Source of the DNA: an uncultured Nitrospina sp.
GTDB taxonomy: Bacteria; Nitrospinota; Nitrospinia; Nitrospinales; VA-1
Assembly (NCBI GenBank): GCA_950072225.1
Contig: CATMOP010000158.1
Span: 1-5,531 of the forward strand
DNA: 5,531 bases
Reading direction: 5' to 3'
The position numbers and the translations under genes were made by a program. Positions 1-5,531 of the stretch are shown piece after piece. How positions within the stretch are numbered: position 1 is the stretch's first letter; every line of letters begins with the position of its first letter. The notes below the pieces were generated by a model. It searched no databases, was not told the DNA's origin, and was given only the letters and a program-made list of their open reading frames with translations.

Positions 1-5
1 TTCGG

Positions 6-2096
6 TCACTCCTTCTTCTTTTCTTCGAAGCCCCGGTTGGCCTCATCAATGATTTTTTGCATCAAATGTTCCGGAACATCCGCATAATGATCAAATTCCA
101 TGACAAACATACCCCGCCCGCCGGTCAAGGAGGTCAGATCAGCGGCATAATTTAAGACTTCCGCCATTGGTACATGAGCACGGATGACCTGAGTGTCATC
201 TGCGGGATCAACACCCTGAATCTTACCGCGTTTGGCATTGATATCGCCCATTACATCTCCTACATGATCGCTTGGTACCACAATTTCCATATTCATGACC
301 GGTTCAATAAGAATCGGTTTGCAACCCATGACTCCTTTTTTGAATCCGAGTGAACCGGCAATCTTGAAAGCCATTTCCGATGAGTCCACATTGTGATAAG
401 ACCCGTCATACAATTTCACTTTTACATCGACCATGGGGTAATGCGCGATGATGCCATTGGCCATTGCTTCCTGGATTCCCTTGTCAACCGCAGGAATATA
501 AGTCTTGGGGATAGCACCCCCAACAATTTTATCCTCAAAAATATAGCCTTCCCCCCTCTTTCGAGGAGAGACTTCTATCCAAGTGTCTCCAAATTGTCCT
601 TTTCCACCCGTTTGCTTTTTGTATTTTCCCTGCACCTTGGTGGAGGATTTAATTGTTTCGCGATAAGGAACCTTGGGAGCCTTGACCTCCACCTCTACAC
701 CAAAACGCCGCTTCAACCTTTCCAGCGTCACATCAAAGTGAACCTGCCCCAGCCCGGAGAGCAACAACTGTCCGGTTTGAGCATTTCTTTCCATCTTCAG
801 GCTCGGGTCCTCTTCCAACAATCTATGCAAGGCACTACTGATTTTTTCTTCGTCAGCCCTCGTTTTGGGTACCAGTGCACGCGAAAAAACCGGCAATGGG
901 AAAATAATGGGCGGGAACACCACCTTTTCCTCAGCATCGGAAAACGTGTCACCTGTCACCGTTGACTTCAGCTTGGCCACGGTTCCTATATCCCCTTCGG
1001 AGATTTCCGCAACCTTAACCTGCTTTTTGCCCTGAAGCATATACAACTGCCCCACCCGCTCATTCGTGTCCTGAGTGGCGTTGTAAATAGTAGAATCCCC
1101 CTTAAGGGATCCCGAGAACATTCTAAACAAAGTCAGTTTTCCTGCATAGGGGTCAGCAATGGTTTTGAACACCATGCCAGAAGTCGGCTCACCGCCATTC
1201 GCGGAGCGTGTAACCTCTGCATCACCCCGTTTTGCAAGCTCCGGAGCCCGCATATCAGGAGAAGGAAGGTATTTGATAGCCGTATCAAGCAGAAGGTCTA
1301 CACCCATATTTTGCAGAGCAGACCCACAAATCACAGGTATCAACTGACCATTTCGAATGCCTTCTTTTAATCCCTTGGAAAGTTGCTCCTCGGTCAACTC
1401 CCCATGTTCAAGATATATTTCAATCAGGTCATCATCGACTTCCGCCACAGCCTCCATCAGCTCCGCATGGCCGAGCTCAACTTCATCCGTAATCGAGGAA
1501 GGTATTTCACCTGTCTTTCCATTTCCCTTACCATCCTTGTTATAAGAGAAGTAATGATTGTCGATAAGATCTACGATCCCCGAAAAATTTTGCCCGGTGG
1601 TATCGGGAAGCTGGAGAAAAACCGGGTTTTTGTTAAATTTCTTTTTAATGGTTTCCAGGATGGGGGCAATATTGGCCCGTTCATGATCCAGCTTATTCAG
1701 GAAAATAATTCTGGGAAGGTTCAGTTGATCGGCCCATTGCCATATTTTTTCAGTATAAAACTGTACCCCTTCATCGGCACCGACTACAAAAATCAAACCA
1801 TCGACTACCCTGAGACAGGCAGGCGTATCAGCAATAAAGTTACTGCTTCCCGGTGTATCAAGGAGGTTTAATTTAGTAGCGTTCACTTCACAAAACGCAA
1901 CCGAGGCATCTATGGAATGCCCGTGCTTTATTTCATCCGGGTCGTAATCCATAACCGATGAAACATCGCCTACTTTACCCAACCGGTCGGAGACTCCAGA
2001 AAAATACAAAATCGCTTCCGCTAAAGATGTTTTGCCCGATCCTCCATGGCCCACTAATCCAACATTCCTGATATCTTGAAGTTTATATTGTTTCAT
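6..2096 (-). CDS. Elongation factor G-like translational GTPase (EF-G-2 type paralogue)
   Basis: This 696-residue protein has the full five-domain EF-G plan and matches, from memory, the Thermus EF-G-2 family rather than the canonical fusA product. The G domain (about 1-280, with a G' insert) shows G1 GHGGSGKT (16-23), G3 DTPG (80-83), G4 NKLD (134-137) and G5 GSA (258-260). Domain II is about 303-395 and domain III about 400-475. Domain IV is about 476-595, with KYKKQTGGKGQFGD at 491-504 and a canonical VDSSEMAFKIAGS stretch near 570-582. Domain V is about 597-690, with LTGGRGMFVMEFDHYADVP at 657-675. It should act in the cytoplasm on the ribosome; whether it supports translocation, recycling or stress translation is unknown. 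Two residues are unusual: the His after DTPG is Ser84, and switch I reads HGHSI (58-62) instead of RGITI. I chose the ATG at 2096 over an in-frame TTG at 2138 because it has a strong Shine-Dalgarno sequence and fits the family N terminus. The gene is probably transcribed separately from der. The symbol is left blank because fusA would imply the main EF-G. Confidence 0.95.
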   Translation of the reverse strand: MKQYKLQDIRNVGLVGHGGSGKTSLAEAILYFSGVSDRLGKVGDVSSVMDYDPDEIKHGHSIDASVAFCEVNATKLNLLDTPGSSNFIADTPACLRVVDGLIFVVGADEGVQFYTEKIWQWADQLNLPRIIFLNKLDHERANIAPILETIKKKFNKNPVFLQLPDTTGQNFSGIVDLIDNHYFSYNKDGKGNGKTGEIPSSITDEVELGHAELMEAVAEVDDDLIEIYLEHGELTEEQLSKGLKEGIRNGQLIPVICGSALQNMGVDLLLDTAIKYLPSPDMRAPELAKRGDAEVTRSANGGEPTSGMVFKTIADPYAGKLTLFRMFSGSLKGDSTIYNATQDTNERVGQLYMLQGKKQVKVAEISEGDIGTVAKLKSTVTGDTFSDAEEKVVFPPIIFPLPVFSRALVPKTRADEEKISSALHRLLEEDPSLKMERNAQTGQLLLSGLGQVHFDVTLERLKRRFGVEVEVKAPKVPYRETIKSSTKVQGKYKKQTGGKGQFGDTWIEVSPRKRGEGYIFEDKIVGGAIPKTYIPAVDKGIQEAMANGIIAHYPMVDVKVKLYDGSYHNVDSSEMAFKIAGSLGFKKGVMGCKPILIEPVMNMEIVVPSDHVGDVMGDINAKRGKIQGVDPADDTQVIRAHVPMAEVLNYAADLTSLTGGRGMFVMEFDHYADVPEHLMQKIIDEANRGFEEKKKE

Positions 2097-2097
2097 A

Positions 2098-2104
2098 TCA
2101 CCTC
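2098..2104 (-). promoter_or_regulatory. Ribosome binding site of the EF-G-2 gene
   Basis: The minus strand reads GAGGTGA followed by one T and then the ATG at 2096. This is a 7-base match to the complement of the 16S rRNA 3' end, with 4 bases between the GAGG core and the start. It decides the start, because the alternative in-frame TTG at 2138 has only a poorly placed GGAG about 13 bases upstream. Confidence 0.8.
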
Positions 2105-2213
2105 GCTTGGTAAATAGAACACCCGAAAACCGGGACAATGGAAACCAACTCCACTTCCGCTAACCATGAAACAAGAGCCATTATCGATGAACCGCTAACA
2201 TTGGTGATTGAGA

Positions 2214-2241
2214 ACTATAAACATTCCAAATTTTGGGGCAA
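2214..2241 (-). promoter_or_regulatory. Candidate sigma-70 promoter for the EF-G-2 gene (proximal)
   Basis: The minus strand has TTGCCC (2236-2241), a 16-base spacer and TATAGT (2214-2219). These are 4/6 and 5/6 matches to the sigma-70 boxes. A perfect TTGACA lies just upstream at 2243-2248, but it is 23 bases from TATAGT, and the hexamer at the right distance from it (AATGTT) is poor. Transcription would start near 2207 and give a leader of about 110 bases. Found by eye only; the spacer contains an inverted repeat. Confidence 0.35.
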
Positions 2242-2245
2242 ATGT
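2221..2245. repeat. Small interrupted inverted repeat in the EF-G-2 promoter region
   Basis: On the plus strand ACATT (2221-2225) pairs with AATGT (2241-2245). Inside it CCAAA (2226-2230) and TTTGG (2232-2236) form an 11-base palindrome with a one-base centre. A 4-base insertion makes the two halves asymmetric. It lies in the spacer and -35 zone of the proximal promoter candidate, so it could be an operator, but no regulator gene is in the window and chance cannot be excluded. Confidence 0.3.
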
Positions 2246-2264
2246 CAAAACTTAATATGAGCTA

Positions 2265-2293
2265 AATTTAATAAATATAAAGGATTTTTTCAA
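2265..2293 (-). promoter_or_regulatory. Candidate sigma-70 promoter for the EF-G-2 gene (distal)
   Basis: The minus strand has TTGAAA (2288-2293), an exact 17-base AT-rich spacer and TAAATT (2265-2270). The boxes match consensus at 5/6 and 4/6. It is an alternative to, or a second promoter beside, the proximal candidate. AT-rich DNA gives such matches easily, so the support is weak. Confidence 0.3.
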
Positions 2294-2316
2294 CCGTCTG
2301 GCGAAATCAGGGTAAT

Positions 2317-2351
2317 ATAGGAATGAAACGGGTCCAGGATATATTTCCTAT
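2317..2351. repeat. 7-bp inverted repeat in the gap
   Basis: ATAGGAA (2317-2323) and TTCCTAT (2345-2351) are exact inverted copies separated by 21 bases. On the plus strand they are followed after 3 bases by a run of eight T (2355-2362), which looks like a weak plus-strand terminator. No plus-strand gene in the window would use it, so its role is unclear. Confidence 0.25.
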
Positions 2352-2385
2352 TCATTTTTTTTCAAAGCGTTTAAGCCCATAAGCG

Positions 2386-2406
2386 AAAAAAACCAGCCGC
2401 TTGCGG
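2386..2406 (-). terminator. Weak candidate rho-independent terminator after der
   Basis: On the minus strand CCGC-AA-GCGG (2406 to 2397) forms a short GC stem, possibly as a 3-bp stem with a CAAG tetraloop. After four bases (CTGG) a run of seven T follows (2392-2386). It lies about 120 bases beyond the der stop in the right orientation. The stem is short and the T run is not adjacent, so termination would be inefficient. No better hairpin with a T tail is visible between der and the EF-G-2 gene. Confidence 0.3.
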
Positions 2407-2527
2407 AAAAGCTAAAACTAGCATCCTTGAGAAACCATGACCTCAAAATGGATGGGGTCAGGAGGTGAGATTCTTCGCAGAACCAACACTGAAAATAGCC
2501 GAAGCACCCAGACAAATAGTGAACTTT

Positions 2528-3859
2528 TCAGGAATCTATTCCTTTTCTTTTCCCGGACAAAATGAGCCGGACAGGAGTCCCATAAAACCCAAACCTTTTT
2601 CGCAGGCTGTTGATCAAATAACGACGATAGGAAAAATGAATCCCTTCCGGGAAATTCAAAAAACATTTAAAAGTAGGGGGTTGCTTTTTCACCTGAGTGG
2701 CATAAAACAGTTTCATGAATTTACCCCGGTAACTCGACATGGGGTTTTTCTGAATAGCACGTTGAAAACACTCATTTAGAGTTGCGGTAGGTATTTTTCT
2801 GGAATACTCTTCGTAAACCTTTTCCACCTGCGGCAGAATCTTGTCAATTCGCAAACCCGTTTTTGCCGACACCGTCACCACAGGAGCGTACTCCATGAAT
2901 TTAAGTCTGTAACGCACATGCTCTTCAAACTCATCAAATGAAATTTCTTTTTCCTTCGACAAGTCCCACTTATTCCCCAAAATCAAACACGCTTTGCCGC
3001 GATCCATCGCATAACCCGCAATCGTAGCGTCCTGATCTGAGACCTGCTCTGCGCTATCCAGCACCAGCACTGCGACATCACAACGGTCCAGTGCTTTAAG
3101 AGCCATTATCACGCTGAATTTATCCAGAACCTGACGAGTTTTCCCCTTGCGCCTGATTCCCGCCGTATCGACCAGAATAAAACGACGCCCATCCCACTCA
3201 AGAAACGTATCGATCGCATCCCGAGTGGTTCCGGGTATGTCGGAAACAATACAACGTTCAGATTTCAACAAACTGTTGATCAGAGAAGATTTTCCCACAT
3301 TGGGTTTTCCGATCACCGCAATGCGAATATCATCGCCACTGGAATCGGATTCCGGTTCTGCATCAGGAAGGGATTTGGAAATCGCTTCGATCAATTCATA
3401 AAGACCATTCCCATGTTCTGCTGAGACCGGAAAGGTATTGGCCAGTCCTAATTCAGAAAATTCGGGGAGAATAAAATGGTGGGAGGGGGAATCCACCTTG
3501 TTGACAGCAAGAAAAAAAGGCTTCCCTGCTTTACGAACCTGCGAAATCATTTCCCTGTCCGTTCCGGTCAGTCCGGTCTGGTTATCCACGACAACAATCA
3601 CAAAATCCGCTTCTTCCCGAGCCCATAGGGCCTGCTCTACCACTTTCAGCTCTATCTGGTTTGCGGTATTAATATCAATTCCACCTGTATCAACAATTAA
3701 AACCTGCCGGTTCTCAAATTCCGCCGCACCATAAATTCGGTCCCGGGTCACCCCTGGTGTGTCATTGACAATTGCCGAACGGCTCTGTGTGAGTTTGTTG
3801 AATAAGGTAGACTTGCCAACATTGGCCCTGCCAACGATAGCAATGATAGGAGCTGTCAT
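2528..3859 (-). CDS. der: Ribosome biogenesis GTPase Der (EngA)
   Basis: Der has two tandem GTPase domains and a C-terminal KH-like domain and is needed for assembly of the 50S subunit in the cytoplasm. The 443-residue length is typical. G domain 1 shows GRANVGKS (10-17), DTPGVTRD (33-40), DTGG (57-60), NKVD (120-123) and SAEHG (146-150). An acidic linker (about 165-177) leads to G domain 2 with GKPNVGKS (184-191), TTRD (211-214), DTAGIRRKGK (231-240), NKWD (296-299) and SAKTG (331-335). The KH-like domain (about 350-435) contains the family hallmarks KLFYATQ, PPTF, FSYRRYL and GTPVR. All nucleotide-binding motifs are intact, and the tail after the KH domain is short and basic. The ATG at 3859 follows a G-rich Shine-Dalgarno sequence, and the upstream amidase gene ends 9 bp before it, so der is the second gene of a two-gene unit. 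A weak terminator candidate follows about 120 bases downstream. Confidence 0.98.
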   Translation of the reverse strand: MTAPIIAIVGRANVGKSTLFNKLTQSRSAIVNDTPGVTRDRIYGAAEFENRQVLIVDTGGIDINTANQIELKVVEQALWAREEADFVIVVVDNQTGLTGTDREMISQVRKAGKPFFLAVNKVDSPSHHFILPEFSELGLANTFPVSAEHGNGLYELIEAISKSLPDAEPESDSSGDDIRIAVIGKPNVGKSSLINSLLKSERCIVSDIPGTTRDAIDTFLEWDGRRFILVDTAGIRRKGKTRQVLDKFSVIMALKALDRCDVAVLVLDSAEQVSDQDATIAGYAMDRGKACLILGNKWDLSKEKEISFDEFEEHVRYRLKFMEYAPVVTVSAKTGLRIDKILPQVEKVYEEYSRKIPTATLNECFQRAIQKNPMSSYRGKFMKLFYATQVKKQPPTFKCFLNFPEGIHFSYRRYLINSLRKRFGFYGTPVRLILSGKRKGIDS

Positions 3860-3860
3860 G

Positions 3861-3868
3861 CCTCCCCC
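3861..3868 (-). promoter_or_regulatory. Ribosome binding site of der
   Basis: The minus strand reads GGGGGAGG, one base before the ATG at 3859. It can align either as GGAGG with very short spacing or as AAGGGGG with 4 bases. It directly follows the amidase stop: the TAA at 3871-3869 supplies the AA of this A/G-rich stretch. Ribosomes finishing the amidase would therefore end on the der initiation site, which fits translational coupling. Confidence 0.7.
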
Positions 3869-5494
3869 TTAAATAGATGGGTCTTTGTCCTGCAGGTATT
3901 TATGGATACCTTCCGCTATGGACGAAGCCAGTCGATAAAGGTAGTCGGGTTTGGCGAGCATGCGAGCTTCTTTTCGGTTGGTCAAAAAACCAACCTCAAC
4001 CAGAATACTAGGCATATTGGCACCATGAAGAACGTAGAAAGGACCCTCTTTGACCCCAAGGTTCTTCAATTCACGAAACTTTTTCCTGGAAGATCGAAAA
4101 AGGTTATCCTGTACCGTGCCCGCCAGGCGGGAAGAGCCATTAATCTTGGTGTTGGTAATGAGACTTGCCAGAATTTGCTGAACCTGGTCGTCCTTGACGG
4201 AATAAACCAGTGCTCCATTTTCTCGGGCGGCGGTAGCTAAAGCCCTGTCATTATTAGCCCTTCCAAGAAAATACGTTTCTATGCCATGCGCTGATTTTCT
4301 TTTGGCGGCATTGGCATGAATGGAAATAAACAGTTCCGCGTTGCGGTTATTGGCAATCTCACTTCTTTCTTTGAGCGGAATAAACGTATCATCCTTTCGG
4401 GTCATCACCACACGATATTTGAACCGGTTGACCAATATGGTTTTGACATGCCGGGCAATGGTCAGGTTGATATTTTTTTCATGGGTTCCTCTTGCACCTT
4501 TCGCTCCATGGTCTTTGCCTCCATGGCCCGCATCCACGACAATTAATGGTGCAGAACTCCTTGCCTTATTTGAAGAAGGTGCATAAAGAAAGCCCCGTTT
4601 CCCTTTTTTAAAAAGCGCTTTTTTAACCGGTGCTTTAGAATACGGTTTAGCTTTGGTCGCTACAACCCCTTTTTTCCCAGGCCCGTGCTTGACGGCCTTT
4701 TTTTCCAGCCTGGTGATTAACCCTGGAGATTGGGAAATTATTTTTTTCTTTTCTCTCTTTTCTGGTTTCGCTGACAAAGCCTGCTTGATGGCTACTGATT
4801 CAGGCTTTTTTACTTTCATCAACGCAATGGGTTTCTTATTTACAGCTGGGGATGACACAGTCTGTTTAACCGCTACCGGCTCAGGCTTTTTTTCTTCCTT
4901 CAATGTAATCGGTTTTTTGTTTGCAGGGAGGGACGCAGTCTGCTTGTTTGTTTTATGAACCTGAGAAATAGACGCGAACTTCTGATATTGCAGGCGGGCC
5001 TTCTTTGCCTGATCGCCATCGGGATACTTCTCAAAAATTATTTTTAAAATACTCGCGGCGGATGAAAAATTCTTTTTACCACGATAGATCTCGGCAGACT
5101 CAAACAACGCGTCATCCGTCAGCGTACCCGGTGAAAAATCATGAGAAACTTTTTTGTAATAACGGAGAGCCTGGTCCAAATCCTTTACATTTTTGGAAAT
5201 CCCGTTCAATCCTTGGTACAACCGGGCCATGGTAAAAACGGCTTTATAAGCCTGTGGGCTTTGGGGATAACGTTCCACCACTTTGGAAAATTTATGAATG
5301 ACCTTTTCCCAATGGTGGCGGAATTTCTGTTTATCCGGAAATCCCATGAGTTGGTAATAGGATTTCTGTGCCAGACGATAAAGATCCCCGGATAAATGGG
5401 ATGTCCCGGCCCAGGCAGAAGAAATCTGCAAACAAAGAAATACTAAACCCGCAAAAAACGCTGCGTTTTTCAATTTTGAATGAAGTGGACGCAT
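3869..5494 (-). CDS. Secreted N-acetylmuramoyl-L-alanine amidase with N-terminal TPR region
   Basis: This 541-residue zinc amidase should cut the bond between N-acetylmuramic acid and L-Ala of peptidoglycan in the periplasm, in cell separation or wall turnover. Residues 1-29 look like a Sec signal peptide (basic start, hydrophobic AAFFAGLVFLCL, likely cleavage after AWA). Residues about 60-175 form TPR/BamD-like helical repeats (VVERYPQSPQAY, FEKYPDGDQAKKA). A lysine-rich linker (about 181-312, 33 Lys in 130 residues) contains two tandem 26/27-residue repeats. The Amidase_3 domain (about 316-535) has DAGHGGKDHGA, HEKNINL, SIHANA and LVEVGFLTN, giving zinc ligands His324, Glu339 and His393 and catalytic Glu500. 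An insert at about 411-466 (ILASLITNTK, SSRLAGTVQ) matches the place of the self-inhibiting helix in AmiA/B/C enzymes. No AMIN domain is present. The start gives a proper signal peptide but lacks a clear Shine-Dalgarno sequence. It is the first gene of a likely unit with der; its promoter lies outside the window. It resembles AmiC/AmiB, but no specific symbol can be assigned. Confidence 0.93.
   Translation of the reverse strand: MRPLHSKLKNAAFFAGLVFLCLQISSAWAGTSHLSGDLYRLAQKSYYQLMGFPDKQKFRHHWEKVIHKFSKVVERYPQSPQAYKAVFTMARLYQGLNGISKNVKDLDQALRYYKKVSHDFSPGTLTDDALFESAEIYRGKKNFSSAASILKIIFEKYPDGDQAKKARLQYQKFASISQVHKTNKQTASLPANKKPITLKEEKKPEPVAVKQTVSSPAVNKKPIALMKVKKPESVAIKQALSAKPEKREKKKIISQSPGLITRLEKKAVKHGPGKKGVVATKAKPYSKAPVKKALFKKGKRGFLYAPSSNKARSSAPLIVVDAGHGGKDHGAKGARGTHEKNINLTIARHVKTILVNRFKYRVVMTRKDDTFIPLKERSEIANNRNAELFISIHANAAKRKSAHGIETYFLGRANNDRALATAARENGALVYSVKDDQVQQILASLITNTKINGSSRLAGTVQDNLFRSSRKKFRELKNLGVKEGPFYVLHGANMPSILVEVGFLTNRKEARMLAKPDYLYRLASSIAEGIHKYLQDKDPSI
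4787..4945 (-). repeat. Two tandem 78/81-bp repeats in the amidase linker
   Basis: Within the amidase gene, residues 184-209 (4868-4945) and 210-236 (4787-4867) are imperfect tandem copies of 26 and 27 codons. Both run KQT, then a Ser/Ala/Pro stretch, NKKPI, a Lys-rich stretch, KKPE and VA. A third partial copy begins at residue 237 (KQALSAKPEK, to about 4742). Similarity is visible in the DNA as well as the protein, so the duplication is fairly recent. The copies differ by one codon, keeping the reading frame. Confidence 0.8.
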
Positions 5495-5504
5495 GAATAT
5501 GGTA

Positions 5505-5521
5505 AGGCCCCAAAAAGGCCT
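5505..5521. other. Small hairpin in the amidase leader
   Basis: AGGCC (5505-5509) and GGCCT (5517-5521) are inverted copies around a 7-base loop. In the mRNA the stem ends about 10 bases before the amidase ATG, where a Shine-Dalgarno sequence would be expected, and none is clear there; GGGG lies about 15 bases upstream, partly in the stem. It could damp translation or be the base of an upstream terminator, but the window ends too soon to tell. Confidence 0.3.
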
Positions 5522-5531
5522 AGTCAGCTTA

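Larger units (their letters stand above)
2097..2527. other. Non-coding gap between der and the EF-G-2 gene
   Basis: About 430 bp without a convincing gene on either strand. Open frames here are short and look like no family I know; the 82-codon minus frame running to 2418 mostly shadows the end of der. In the minus direction it holds a possible degenerate repeat remnant (about 2424-2482), a weak terminator candidate (2386-2406), inverted repeats (2317-2351 and 2221-2245), two candidate promoters (2265-2293 and 2214-2241) and a leader of roughly 110 bases before the EF-G-2 start. The stretch 2225-2395 is clearly more AT-rich than the flanking genes, which fits a promoter region. Confidence 0.7.

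Noticed and set aside
393..1871. Several plus-strand open frames opposite the EF-G-2 gene
   Set aside because: They lie antisense to a well-conserved gene, have no recognisable domains and are typical shadow frames.
2122..2134. CCCG/CGGG mini-hairpin in the EF-G-2 leader
   Set aside because: A 4-bp stem with a 5-base loop, 26 or more bases before the start, is too short to claim as a regulatory structure.
2096..2138. In-frame TTG start 14 codons upstream of the EF-G-2 ATG
   Set aside because: It lacks a well-placed Shine-Dalgarno sequence, and the extra residues do not resemble the EF-G N terminus, while the ATG at 2096 follows GAGGTGA and gives the expected family start.
2368..2385. Hairpin CGTTTA/TAAGCG flanked by T8 and A7 runs
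   Set aside because: As RNA it is a good stem only on the plus strand (one G-U pair) and is then followed by A, not T; on the minus strand it has a C-A mismatch. It does not fit a terminator for der.
2418..2666. 82-codon minus-strand frame overlapping the 3' end of der
   Set aside because: Most of it lies in another frame of der, the product looks like no known family, and the rest falls in the repeat-like gap; it is best explained as a shadow.
4610..4623. Perfect 14-bp palindrome AAAAAGCGCTTTTT followed by more A/T runs
   Set aside because: It lies inside the amidase coding sequence, where lysine, leucine and phenylalanine codons explain it; with no loop bases it would make a poor RNA hairpin, so I do not call a terminator.

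Overview
All genes in this window lie on the minus strand, so it reads from high to low coordinates. There are three complete protein genes: a secreted TPR-containing N-acetylmuramoyl-L-alanine amidase (3869-5494), the double-GTPase ribosome assembly factor Der/EngA (2528-3859), and, after a non-coding gap of about 430 bp, an EF-G paralogue of the EF-G-2 type (6-2096). I see no rRNA, tRNA, CRISPR array, insertion sequence or phage gene.

Organism: a Gram-negative bacterium of moderate GC (mid-40s % by eye). The amidase has a Sec signal peptide, a TPR/BamD-like N-terminal half and an Amidase_3 domain, and the EF-G paralogue carries a GHGGSGKTSLAEA P-loop. As I recall, both are common in Desulfobacterota (former Deltaproteobacteria), Nitrospinota and relatives. 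This placement is inference from protein style, not a measured phylogeny.

Layout: 5495-5531 is a short leader of the amidase gene with a small hairpin and no clear Shine-Dalgarno sequence. The amidase stop codon lies only 9 bp before the der start and abuts the der Shine-Dalgarno sequence, so the two genes are very probably co-transcribed and possibly translationally coupled. Downstream of der, the AT-rich gap 2097-2527 holds a weak candidate terminator, a possible degenerate dispersed-repeat remnant, several small inverted repeats and two candidate sigma-70-type promoters. The EF-G-2 gene is therefore probably its own transcription unit. It starts at an ATG behind a GAGGTGA Shine-Dalgarno sequence, not at the TTG 14 codons upstream.

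Function: Der matures the 50S subunit and EF-G-2 is a ribosome-associated translational GTPase, so two of the three genes concern the ribosome. The amidase cleaves septal or peripheral peptidoglycan in the periplasm. I found no convincing undescribed multi-gene system. The best leads are the altered GTPase switch residues of EF-G-2 (the usual catalytic His is Ser), the lysine-rich tandem repeats in the amidase linker, and unexplained structure in the gap between der and EF-G-2.
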